NCBI GenBank assembly: GCA_947258465.1
Contig: CAMYIQ010000115.1
Span: 1-14,459 of the forward strand
DNA length: 14,459 bases
Reading direction: 5' to 3'
Origin: an uncultured Erythrobacter sp.
Lineage (GTDB): Bacteria; Pseudomonadota; Alphaproteobacteria; Sphingomonadales; Sphingomonadaceae
The position numbers and the translations under genes were made by a program. The notes beneath the pieces were generated by a model that was given only the letters and a program-made list of their open reading frames with translations, was not told the DNA's origin and did no database searches. Shown one piece after another: positions 1 to 6,717 of this stretch (the first letter of the stretch is position 1; every line of letters begins with the position of its first letter).

Positions 1-852
1 ATCGCCGCCAGCAGTGGTGGCTTCGCGCTCCCTTGGCTCATCCTTGAATAGATTGAAATCGAACGGGTTGGTCTTGTTGGGATCGTCGAAGTCGAGGCTA
101 TAGAGAACTTGCGGCAAATCGCCGAGAGGATCGCCGAACAGAAAAGTGTTGCGGCTGTCGAAAGACGTCAGCGCGCCGATCATATTTTCGGCCGCGCGAC
201 GGCGCCAATCGATACCCTGAATGTCGCCGGCAGTTCCGTTGCCCGAGCGTCCGTAACCGGTGATATTGACGTGGTAACCGGTGCCGTCTTCGTCGCTGAT
301 TTCATCCGGCGCCGGAAGTGGCGAGAAGAGCAGGGACCAAGTCGGTAGATCGGCTGCTGGCGTGTCCAGGCTGGCGACCGCTACGTCGGCTTCGAGGAAC
401 CCCTGCGCGGCAGGGTCGTCGAGCGAACGCGGATCGTAGTAGATACGGTTGACGTCGAATACGGCGAGGTCCGGATTGCTTGTGAAGCCACTGCCGATCC
501 AGTCGAGGAATCCAGGCAGCGCATTCGGGTTGAACGACCAGGCCGAACGCACCGAGCCGTCATTGTAATCGGTTGCGGCACGATCGTTGACGCAGTGCGC
601 GGCGAACAAAACGGTGCGCGGATTGATCAGCGTTCCCGTGCACACGAAGCCATCGTTGCGGTAGAACATGCCGACACCGCTGAACTCGTCATCGGCATCG
701 ACCGCGCCGCCTTCCGAGCGGTCAGCGTTGGGATCGACATTGTCGTTCGGCACGATGGCGTGAGCTGGCGTGCTCATTGCAACTGCCGATAGAGCGATGG
801 TGGCGGCGCCTGCCAGCAGACGACCACCAGTACGGTTGAAACTCGATTTCAT
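1..852 (-). CDS. Secreted trypsin-like serine protease (S1 family), N-terminal part; runs off the window
   Basis: An open frame of 284 codons runs from ATG at 852 to the left edge without a stop. Residues 1-32 form a signal peptide: basic start, hydrophobic stretch, and an A-H-A cleavage site after residue 32. The mature part carries an S1 catalytic His in FAAHCV (H86) and a plausible catalytic Asp in EADVAVASLD (D156). The Gly-Asp-Ser-Gly nucleophile segment is not reached and should lie beyond the window. The start is supported by GGAGG at 863-867, ten bases upstream. The protein is exported and presumably cleaves extracellular or periplasmic proteins. Many sphingomonad proteases of this kind end in an autotransporter beta-barrel or an anchoring signal, but that end is not visible here, so secretion beyond the inner membrane is inference. 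The gene follows glnA on the same strand behind a hairpin terminator and is probably transcribed separately. Confidence 0.8.
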   Translation of the reverse strand, partial: MKSSFNRTGGRLLAGAATIALSAVAMSTPAHAIVPNDNVDPNADRSEGGAVDADDEFSGVGMFYRNDGFVCTGTLINPRTVLFAAHCVNDRAATDYNDGSVRSAWSFNPNALPGFLDWIGSGFTSNPDLAVFDVNRIYYDPRSLDDPAAQGFLEADVAVASLDTPAADLPTWSLLFSPLPAPDEISDEDGTGYHVNITGYGRSGNGTAGDIQGIDWRRRAAENMIGALTSFDSRNTFLFGDPLGDLPQVLYSLDFDDPNKTNPFDFNLFKDEPREREATTAGGD

Positions 853-862
853 TACGAAAGCC

Positions 863-867
863 CCTCC
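863..867 (-). promoter_or_regulatory. Ribosome binding site of the S1 protease
   Basis: GGAGG on the minus strand, ten bases upstream of the ATG at 852. It fixes the start used for the protease. No convincing -35/-10 pair was seen in the rest of the 853-1083 gap. Confidence 0.7.
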
Positions 868-1021
868 AGGAATGATTCGCAAGCGCGGCCCTGAACCGCG
901 CATGGGACTGTTCTAGGCTTGGGATGGGCGAAAATGGAAGGGCTTTAGGTAGAGCAAGGAACCCTTTTTTCAGGGCTATGTTGCAGCGAGGACGCACTTT
1001 TTCATGGATTTCCAACGAAGA

Positions 1022-1047
1022 AGGCGACCGGATCGCTCCGGCCGCCT
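1022..1047 (-). terminator. Hairpin terminator downstream of glnA
   Basis: An 11-bp inverted repeat (1022-1032 with 1037-1047, one G-U pair when read on the minus strand) encloses a GCGA tetraloop. It begins 36 bases after the glnA stop. On the minus strand it is followed by TCTTCGTT, a modest T-rich tail. The strong stem and position fit an intrinsic terminator, though the tail is not a pure U-run. Confidence 0.6.
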
Positions 1048-1083
1048 CCTCGATTTCCGATCCGCCGAATTGGCGGAGCTGGA

Positions 1084-2493
1084 TCAGGCGCTGTAATACA
1101 TGTCGAACTCGGCCGCGCAGGGCGTGGTTTCGACGCGCAGGACTTCCTCCCACTTGAGTTCGCAATAGGCCTCGATCTGATCCTTGGTGAAGACATCGCC
1201 CTTGAGCAGGAATTCATAGTCTGCCTCCAGGCTTTCGAGCGCTTCGCGCAAGCTTCCGCAGACGGTCGGAACGTCCGCGAGCTCCGCCGGTGGCAGGTCA
1301 TAGAGGTTTTTGTCCATCGCTTCGCCCGGATGGATCTTGTTGGTGATCCCGTCGAGGCCCGCCATCAACAACGCGGCATAGGCGAGATAGGGGTTCGCCA
1401 TCGCATCGGGGAAGCGGAATTCGACACGCTTCGCCTTGTCGCCCGCACCATAGGGGATCCGGCACGAGGCCGAACGATTGCGCGCCGAATAGGCAAGCAG
1501 CACGGGGGCCTCGAAGCCGGGAACCAGACGCTTGTAGCTGTTGGTCGTCGGGTTGGTGAACGCGTTTAGAGCCTTGGCATGTTTGATGACGCCGCCGATA
1601 TAGTAGAGGCAGTTTTCGCTCAGGCCGCCATACTGATTGCCGGCGAAGGTCGGTTTGCCGCCATCCCAGATCGACATATGGGTGTGCATGCCCGAACCGT
1701 TATCGTCCTTGATCGGCTTCGGCATGAAGGTCGCGGTTTTGCCGTAGATATGCGCGACCTGGTGCACCACATACTTGTAAATCTGCATGTTGTCGGCGGT
1801 TTCGACCAGCGTGCCGAAGGTCACGCCCAGTTCGTGCTGCGCGGCCGCCACTTCGTGGTGGTGCTTGTCGCAGGGCAGGCCCATTTCGATCATGGTCGAA
1901 ACCATTTCACCGCGGATGTCGACCGCGCTGTCGACAGGCGCCACGGGGAAGTATCCGCCCTTGGCACGCGGTCGGTGAGCGAGGTTGCCGCTTTCGTATT
2001 CCTTGCCCGAATTGGTCGGCAGCTCGACATCGTCGATGGCGAAGCCAGAGCCGGCATAGCCATCTTCGAAGCGCACATCGTCGAACATGAAAAATTCGGC
2101 CTCGGGGCCGACATAGATCGTATCGCCGACACCCGTCGACTTGAGATAGGCTTCGGCGCGCTTGGCGGTCGAGCGCGGGTCGCGGGCATACCATTCGCCG
2201 GTGGAGGGTTCGACGATGTCGCAGAAGACGATCAGCATCGGTTCGGCGCTGAAGGGATCGACATAGACGCGGTCGAGATCCGGCTTCAGGATCATGTCGC
2301 TTTCATTGATAACCTTCCAGCCGGCGATCGAGGAACCGTCGAACATCAGGCCGTCCTCGAGCTCGTCTTCGCCGAGTACGCTCGCGACCATGGTCAGGTG
2401 CTGCCACTTGCCCTTGGGGTCGGTAAAGCGCAGATCGACCCACTCGATGCCTTCGTCCTTGATCCGTTTCAGGACGTCGCTTGCACTTGCCAT
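1084..2493 (-). CDS. glnA: Glutamine synthetase type I (GSI-beta)
   Basis: Makes glutamine from glutamate, ammonia and ATP in the cytoplasm, normally as a dodecamer. The protein is 469 residues, the usual GSI length. Visible hallmarks are the N-terminal MFDGSSIAGW motif, the ATP-binding GSGMHTHMS segment, the NPTTNSYKRL region, the glutamate-binding RNRSASCRIP segment, and the adenylylation loop NLYDLPP with Tyr398. That tyrosine marks the beta subtype controlled by GlnE-type adenylyltransferase. The ATG at 2493 has GGAGG at 2502-2506, eight bases upstream. glnB lies 55 bases upstream on the same strand, the classical alphaproteobacterial glnBA pair, so PII and its downstream target are probably co-transcribed. 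A hairpin follows the stop. Assignment is secure. Confidence 0.98.
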   Translation of the reverse strand: MASASDVLKRIKDEGIEWVDLRFTDPKGKWQHLTMVASVLGEDELEDGLMFDGSSIAGWKVINESDMILKPDLDRVYVDPFSAEPMLIVFCDIVEPSTGEWYARDPRSTAKRAEAYLKSTGVGDTIYVGPEAEFFMFDDVRFEDGYAGSGFAIDDVELPTNSGKEYESGNLAHRPRAKGGYFPVAPVDSAVDIRGEMVSTMIEMGLPCDKHHHEVAAAQHELGVTFGTLVETADNMQIYKYVVHQVAHIYGKTATFMPKPIKDDNGSGMHTHMSIWDGGKPTFAGNQYGGLSENCLYYIGGVIKHAKALNAFTNPTTNSYKRLVPGFEAPVLLAYSARNRSASCRIPYGAGDKAKRVEFRFPDAMANPYLAYAALLMAGLDGITNKIHPGEAMDKNLYDLPPAELADVPTVCGSLREALESLEADYEFLLKGDVFTKDQIEAYCELKWEEVLRVETTPCAAEFDMYYSA

Positions 2494-2527
2494 TGGTATT
2501 GCCTCCGTTTGAACTGGAATTGCGGTT

Positions 2528-2542
2528 GCGGGTCATCCCCGC
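2528..2542 (-). other. Small hairpin in the glnB-glnA intergenic gap
   Basis: A perfect 5-bp GC stem (GCGGG/CCCGC) with a 5-base loop lies six bases after the glnB stop and 35 bases before the glnA start. It may stabilise the upstream message or cause partial termination, giving different glnB and glnA levels. No U-run follows, so full termination is unlikely. Function is inference. Confidence 0.35.
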
Positions 2543-2548
2543 GAAAAC

Positions 2549-2887
2549 TCAGATTGCGTCGTCGTCTTTTTCGCCCGTGCGAATGCGCAACGCGCCTTCG
2601 ATCGGCGAAATGAAGATCTTGCCGTCGCCAATACGCCCGGTCTGGGCGGCGGCGGCGATCGCTTCCACGGTGCGGTCGGCAGTGCCATCGGGGACCACGA
2701 CCTCCAGTTTCACCTTGGGCAGGAAGTCGACGACATATTCGGCGCCGCGATAAAGCTCGGTATGCCCCTTCTGGCGCCCGAAGCCCTTGGCCTCTGTCAC
2801 GGTGATGCCAGATACGCCGATTTCGTGCAGCGCCTCCTTCACCTCGTCGAGCTTGAACGGCTTGATGATCGCTTCGATCTTTTTCAC
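2549..2887 (-). CDS. glnB: Nitrogen regulatory protein PII
   Basis: PII signal-transduction trimer that reads 2-oxoglutarate, ATP/ADP and glutamine status and controls GS adenylylation and the NtrB/NtrC system. The length is 112 residues, exactly that of the family. The T-loop GHTELYRGAEYVVDFLPK carries Tyr51, the uridylylation site used by GlnD. The C-terminal signature TGRIGDGKIFISP is complete. The start is GTG at 2887; a G-rich stretch about ten bases upstream is only a moderate Shine-Dalgarno. It is the first gene of the glnBA pair and sits 168 bases after argC. A sigma-54-like element at 2955-2972 suggests nitrogen-responsive transcription. The linkage to glnA favours GlnB over GlnK, which is usually next to amtB. 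Confidence 0.96.
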   Translation of the reverse strand: MKKIEAIIKPFKLDEVKEALHEIGVSGITVTEAKGFGRQKGHTELYRGAEYVVDFLPKVKLEVVVPDGTADRTVEAIAAAAQTGRIGDGKIFISPIEGALRIRTGEKDDDAI

Positions 2888-2954
2888 CTGGCGGTGTCCC
2901 CCGAGAGTTTAGGTACCCGTATCGCACGTGACTTACGCATCGCGCTCGCCCGTG

Positions 2955-2972
2955 TTCCAAGAACCGTGCCAA
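2955..2972 (-). promoter_or_regulatory. Putative sigma-54 (-24/-12) promoter for glnBA
   Basis: On the minus strand the sequence reads TTGGCACGGTTCTTGGAA. This matches the RpoN consensus TTGGCACG-N4-TTGC at the -24 box exactly. The spacing from the -24 GG to the -12 dinucleotide is the required ten bases. The -12 element is TTGG rather than TTGC, one mismatch at an important base. It lies about 70 bases upstream of the glnB GTG, a sensible leader length. No clear NtrC-type dyad was found further upstream. Confidence 0.5.
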
Positions 2973-3055
2973 ACGCGAAGCTGGCCCATTTACGTGGATC
3001 GGATAGCGATGGATGGGCGAGAATGCCCGAAGAGCAGACAGGCGTTGCCCGTTTT

Positions 3056-3994
3056 TTAGGCACTCGGCAGCCGCAGGCCCGCCGTTTCCGGCAAACCGCA
3101 CATCAGATTGAGGTTTTGCACCGCCGCCCCGCTGGCGCCCTTGCCAAGGTTGTCGAGCCGCGCGACGAGGCGCGCGTTACAGCCGCCCGCATTGCCGAAT
3201 GCGAAGAGTTCGAGGCCATCCGAGGGTACGGCGTCTTTTTCGAGCAGGAGTTCGTCGACCGGCGCCTTGCCGTGCACCGTCACTACCGGCGAGCTTTCGT
3301 AGAAGCTCGCGAGCGTCTCGCGCAGGCTGTCTGCATGCGCATCGCCTTGCATGGCGCCAAGATGTAGCGGCACTTCCACGATCATGCCGCGAAAGGCCGA
3401 AACGACGGCGGGTGCGAACAGGACCGGATGGTCGAGCCCCGCATGCGCCTTCATCTCGGCCAAGTGTTTGTGGGCCAGATCGTAACCATAGGCGCGAAAA
3501 GCGGGCGCTTCATCGGCTTCGAAACGCTCGATCAGGGCTTTGCCGCCGCCCGAATAGCCGCTCACGGCATTGACGGTATAGGGCCAGTCGGCGGGAAGAA
3601 GGCCTTCGCGGACCAGCGGCGCGACGAGAGCCAGGAAACCGGTCGGATAACATCCGGGATTGCTTACCCGGCGGGCGTCGGCGACCCGCTCCCGCCCGAC
3701 CAATTCGGGAAAACCATAGCACCAGCCTTCGGCGGTGCGGTGGGCGCTCGATGCGTCGATCACCCGCGTGCCATTTGCCGGATCGATCAGTTCCACGGCC
3801 TCGCGCGCGGCATTATCGGGCAGACACAGAATGGCGATATCGGCTTCGTTCAACGCTTCGCGCCGCGCGCCGGTATCCTTGCGCTGCGTCTCGCCCAGCC
3901 GGATCAAATCGTATTCGTCCCGGCCATCGAGCCGCTCGGCGATTTCCAGGCCGGTTGTGCCGGCCGCGCCATCGATGAAGACCTTATGCGTCAC
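3056..3994 (-). CDS. argC: N-acetyl-gamma-glutamyl-phosphate reductase, short type 2
   Basis: Third step of arginine synthesis: NADPH-dependent reduction of N-acetylglutamyl-phosphate to the semialdehyde. From GTG at 3994 the product is 312 residues, the length of the short type-2 ArgC class common in Alphaproteobacteria. The nucleotide-binding start VFIDGAAGTTG, catalytic Cys115 in SNPGCYPTG, the VSGYSGGGK segment and the HKHLAEM segment are all present. An in-frame ATG at 4024 would add ten residues. GTG 3994 is preferred because the fold begins immediately after it, although no clear Shine-Dalgarno precedes either start. The first 11 bases overlap the end of the SH3-like gene, suggesting translational coupling. 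glnB follows after 168 bases. Confidence 0.95.
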   Translation of the reverse strand: MTHKVFIDGAAGTTGLEIAERLDGRDEYDLIRLGETQRKDTGARREALNEADIAILCLPDNAAREAVELIDPANGTRVIDASSAHRTAEGWCYGFPELVGRERVADARRVSNPGCYPTGFLALVAPLVREGLLPADWPYTVNAVSGYSGGGKALIERFEADEAPAFRAYGYDLAHKHLAEMKAHAGLDHPVLFAPAVVSAFRGMIVEVPLHLGAMQGDAHADSLRETLASFYESSPVVTVHGKAPVDELLLEKDAVPSDGLELFAFGNAGGCNARLVARLDNLGKGASGAAVQNLNLMCGLPETAGLRLPSA

Positions 3995-4337
3995 TAGTGG
4001 GGGCCAATGCGTCAAGCCGGACATATCCGCTCGGGCCCTTGGGACCGCAGGCGATCCATGCCCAGTCACCAGCGCAATCCAGCAATTCGATGGCCGTGCC
4101 CGCTTCGACCATCGCGCCGGAATCGGCATCGTCGCGCATGGCGAGCTTCAGCGCGACTGGCTGCGGGCCGATCTGCCGCACATGCGGGATGACGTAATGG
4201 GCGGCGAGAAAACTCTCCGCCAGCGCAATATGCGCCAGGTCTCCACGCAATGGCAGCGTGCCCGGGGCGGGCCTTTCGACCCGGCCTTTCAATCCGACTG
4301 TTTTTTCGGGAAGAGAATAGCTGGCTGGAACAGTCAC
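3984..4337 (-). CDS. Small SH3-like protein, resembling the N-terminal part of NlpC/P60 hydrolases
   Basis: From GTG at 4337 the product is 117 residues with no signal peptide or membrane segment. Residues 35-60 (HIALAESFLAAHYVIPHVRQI) resemble the lead-in of sphingomonad NlpC/P60 dipeptidyl peptidases. Residues 76-111 look like a bacterial SH3 domain: AGTAIELLDCAGDWAWIAC followed by SGYVRLDAL. In those hydrolases a catalytic Cys/His domain would follow, but here the frame stops right after the SH3 part and runs 11 bases into argC. It could therefore be a stand-alone peptidoglycan-binding domain or a degraded hydrolase. The start is uncertain: no Shine-Dalgarno is visible, and GTG is chosen because similarity begins there and the aminopeptidase stop lies 74 bases upstream. 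A longer frame reaching 4643 overlaps the aminopeptidase and has shadow-like composition. Confidence 0.65.
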   Translation of the reverse strand: MTVPASYSLPEKTVGLKGRVERPAPGTLPLRGDLAHIALAESFLAAHYVIPHVRQIGPQPVALKLAMRDDADSGAMVEAGTAIELLDCAGDWAWIACGPKGPSGYVRLDALAPTSDA

Positions 4338-4411
4338 GCTGTGTGAAGAATCCGGTTGTGAACGTTGCGGGCGCTTAGCCTTGCTGGACTGTTCAAGCAA
4401 GACAACGCCGT

Positions 4412-5812
4412 TCAGCCTCCCCCGAAACGATCGCGCAACATGTGCCAGGCGGCACGCAGCCCATAGGCATCTCCGCCCTTGGGGCGACCGGGACGGGCGG
4501 CGGGGCGCCAGGCAAAGGTATCGAAATGTGCCCAGTCGATTCCTTCGCCAACGAACTTGTCGAGGAACAGGCCCGCCACACTGGCTCCGGCAAAAGAATT
4601 TCCATGCGCATTCTTGATATCGGCAATGTCGGAATTCAGCCATTCCCGATAGGCATCGGGCAGGGGCAAACGCCAGGGTTCGTCGTCGTGCGCCTTACCG
4701 GCCCCGATAAGCGCCGCAGCGGTGGAATCCTCGCGAGCCATGAGCGCCGGATAGTCCGGGCCGAGCGCCACGCGGGCCGCGCCGGTCAGCGTCGCGAAAT
4801 CGATCATCAGTTCGGGTTTCTCCTCGCTTGCGCGTTGCAGGGCATCGCCCAGGATCAACCGGCCTTCGGCATCGGTATTGCCGATCTCCACGGTCAGCCC
4901 CTTGCGGGATTTAAGCACATCGCCAGGGCGGAAACTGTTCGCGCTAATTGCGTTTTCGACTGCCGGAACCAGCAGGTGCAACCGCACGGGCAGCCCCGCA
5001 CCCATGACCAGTTCGGCCAGCGCGATCGCATGGGCTGCACCGCCCATGTCCTTTTTCATCAGCAACATGCCGGACGAACTTTTGACGTCCAGCCCGCCAC
5101 TGTCGAAGCACACACCCTTGCCCACGATCGCGAGGACCGGATCGCTTTCCTTGCCCCAGGTCAGGTGCATGATACGCGGCGCATGGTGACGTGCGGCGGC
5201 GCGGCCCACGGCGTGGACCATGGGGTATTCCTGCTCCAGGGCATCGCCTTTGGTTACAGTCAGGCTGGCCGAATGCTGTTTGGCCAGCTTTTCGCATTGC
5301 TCCTCCAGCGCCGCCGGCCCCAGATCCTCGGCAGGCGTATTCACCAGGTCGCGCACGAGGCAGACGGCCCTAGCTTGCGCCACTGCGCCGTCGATCGCCT
5401 TCACATCCTTGGTCAGCAGCACGCGCGGGCCGACTGGTCGTTCGGGCTTTTTGTACCGGTCGAAAACATATTGCGCGGTCTGCCAGCCATGAAGCGCGGG
5501 CCCGGGTTCGCCGCCAGCGCGGCGATAGGTTCCCTCGGGCAGGTTTTCGGCCAGCTTCGCCATGCACCAGCTCGAAAGGTCCTGCGGATTGGCCACGCCG
5601 CCAACCGCGAACCAGCCGTCTTCCGCATTGTCCTTCGCCGGAACGATGCCGACCTGATATCCGCTACCGTCGAACTTCTGCGCCTCCAGCGCGGCGCGCT
5701 GACCGGCAGAGAGTTGCTTGATCCATTCGGGAAAGCCCTCACGATTGACCAGGTGGATCGAAATCGCTTCCTGCCCCCGGTCGGGCTGGATAAGCGCGTG
5801 GTTGTCGGCCAT
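4412..5812 (-). CDS. Leucyl aminopeptidase family protein (M17)
   Basis: Di-metal (Mn/Zn) aminopeptidase that removes N-terminal residues from peptides in the cytoplasm. The product is 466 residues from ATG at 5812. The C-terminal catalytic domain holds every expected residue: K232, D237, K244 and D255 in the segment from GKGVCFDSGG to KKDMGG, and D314, E316 and R318 in NTDAEGRL. The N-terminal domain (about residues 1-150) is more divergent and shorter than in E. coli PepA, so the PepA/PepB subgroup is not assigned. A frame extending to 5947 is rejected because it crosses the divergent promoter region. AGGGA lies about 10-14 bases upstream of the ATG as a weak Shine-Dalgarno. It is the first gene of the run aminopeptidase, SH3-like protein, argC. 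Confidence 0.95.
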   Translation of the reverse strand: MADNHALIQPDRGQEAISIHLVNREGFPEWIKQLSAGQRAALEAQKFDGSGYQVGIVPAKDNAEDGWFAVGGVANPQDLSSWCMAKLAENLPEGTYRRAGGEPGPALHGWQTAQYVFDRYKKPERPVGPRVLLTKDVKAIDGAVAQARAVCLVRDLVNTPAEDLGPAALEEQCEKLAKQHSASLTVTKGDALEQEYPMVHAVGRAAARHHAPRIMHLTWGKESDPVLAIVGKGVCFDSGGLDVKSSSGMLLMKKDMGGAAHAIALAELVMGAGLPVRLHLLVPAVENAISANSFRPGDVLKSRKGLTVEIGNTDAEGRLILGDALQRASEEKPELMIDFATLTGAARVALGPDYPALMAREDSTAAALIGAGKAHDDEPWRLPLPDAYREWLNSDIADIKNAHGNSFAGASVAGLFLDKFVGEGIDWAHFDTFAWRPAARPGRPKGGDAYGLRAAWHMLRDRFGGG

Positions 5813-5828
5813 AGTCGGACGTGTCCCT

Positions 5829-5836
5829 GTTATAAT
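5829..5836. promoter_or_regulatory. Overlapping divergent -10-like elements
   Basis: GTTATAAT contains TATAAT on the plus strand (5831-5836) and TATAAC on the minus strand (5829-5834). It lies between the aminopeptidase start (5812, minus) and the DUF3298-type gene start (5859, plus). Neither direction has a good -35 box at 16-18 bases, so these are tentative. If both work, the two promoters compete for the same DNA. Confidence 0.3.
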
Positions 5837-5858
5837 CGTATTCGTAAAGGAAACCGCG

Positions 5859-6677
5859 ATGCGTGCGCCCCTGTTCCTGATTTCGCTCGCCCTGTCGAGT
5901 GCGGCTTGCTCCGATGGGGCGGAGTATGCGGAGAAGGCAGAGGGCACCGATCCCCAGAACGGCGGCGTTCAGGCTCTTGCATCCGCAGGCGCGATAGCGA
6001 CGGCCGAGGCGCGATCCATTGCGGAGGAAACGGAGCGATACGATTTCGCTTATTCCTGGCCCGCCGAGGCAGCCGCCGAACCGAAGCTTTCGGCCTATCT
6101 GGAAACGAAGGCCGAAGGGCTGCGCGAAGACTTGAAGAAAGAATCCGACGAGGACTGGGACGCGGCGCAAGGAGAGGAATGGACGCCGCGCCAGCACAGC
6201 CTCTCGGTAGAATGGAAAGTGGTGGCCGACATTCCCGGCTATCTCAGCCTGTCGCGCCACCTAGCAACCTATTCCGGCGGAGCGCACGGCATGTATGGTG
6301 TACAGTCCCTGGTATGGGACCGCGAGGCGGAAAAGGGCATGAAGGGGATCGAACTGTTCACTTCGCCCGTCGCGCTCGAGCAGGGCATCGGCCAGCGCTT
6401 GTGCGATACCCTGAACAAAGCACGCGAAAAACGCCGCGGCATGAAAGTCGAGGAGGGCAGCGACGACATATTCGACAAATGCCCCGGGCTAGACGAAGCC
6501 AGCATTTTGATCGGATCTTCCAATGGCAGGACGTTCGATCGCATTTCGGTTTATTTCGGACCCTATGTCGCGGGCGCCTATGCCGAGGGCGATTACGAAC
6601 TGGACTTCGATGTGACAGCCAGTGTGATCGATGCGGTGAAGCCGGAATATGCGGATGCCTTCAGCGTCCGCGGTTAG
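5859..6677 (+). CDS. Probable exported/lipoprotein with DUF4163-DUF3298-type domains
   Basis: The product is 272 residues from ATG at 5859, with AAAGGA at 5846-5851 seven bases upstream. The N-terminus is a hydrophobic signal ending in SSAAC (Cys17). This could be a lipobox, although Ser at -3 is atypical, so a lipid anchor is only probable. Residues about 60-150 (YDFAYSWP, then LATYSGGAHG at 135-144) look like DUF4163. The rest, with FGPYVAGAYAEGDYELDF (233-250), looks like DUF3298, the pair found in RsiV and PdaC C-termini. Two cysteines, C182 and C208, could form a disulfide in the periplasm. Biochemical function is unknown. It is divergent from the aminopeptidase and 40 bases upstream of map. 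Confidence 0.8.
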   Translation: MRAPLFLISLALSSAACSDGAEYAEKAEGTDPQNGGVQALASAGAIATAEARSIAEETERYDFAYSWPAEAAAEPKLSAYLETKAEGLREDLKKESDEDWDAAQGEEWTPRQHSLSVEWKVVADIPGYLSLSRHLATYSGGAHGMYGVQSLVWDREAEKGMKGIELFTSPVALEQGIGQRLCDTLNKAREKRRGMKVEEGSDDIFDKCPGLDEASILIGSSNGRTFDRISVYFGPYVAGAYAEGDYELDFDVTASVIDAVKPEYADAFSVRG

Positions 6678-6717
6678 GCATCTCGCAATCGGCGGATAAA
6701 GCGCCTATGTGGGCGGC

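Noticed and set aside
1579..2613. A 344-codon plus-strand frame opposite glnA
   Set aside because: Antisense to a fully conserved glutamine synthetase; composition and lack of motifs indicate a shadow frame.
3010..3030. Possible terminator after argC (GGGC/GCCC inverted repeat)
   Set aside because: The stem is only four base pairs and has no T-run on the minus strand.
4381..4404. Inverted repeat CTTGCT/AGCAAG after the aminopeptidase stop
   Set aside because: Six-bp stem with a ten-base loop and no T-rich tail; too weak to call a terminator.
4338..4643. Longer start for the SH3-like protein
   Set aside because: The added residues overlap the aminopeptidase end and are Arg/Cys/Trp-rich shadow sequence; similarity begins at about the GTG at 4337.
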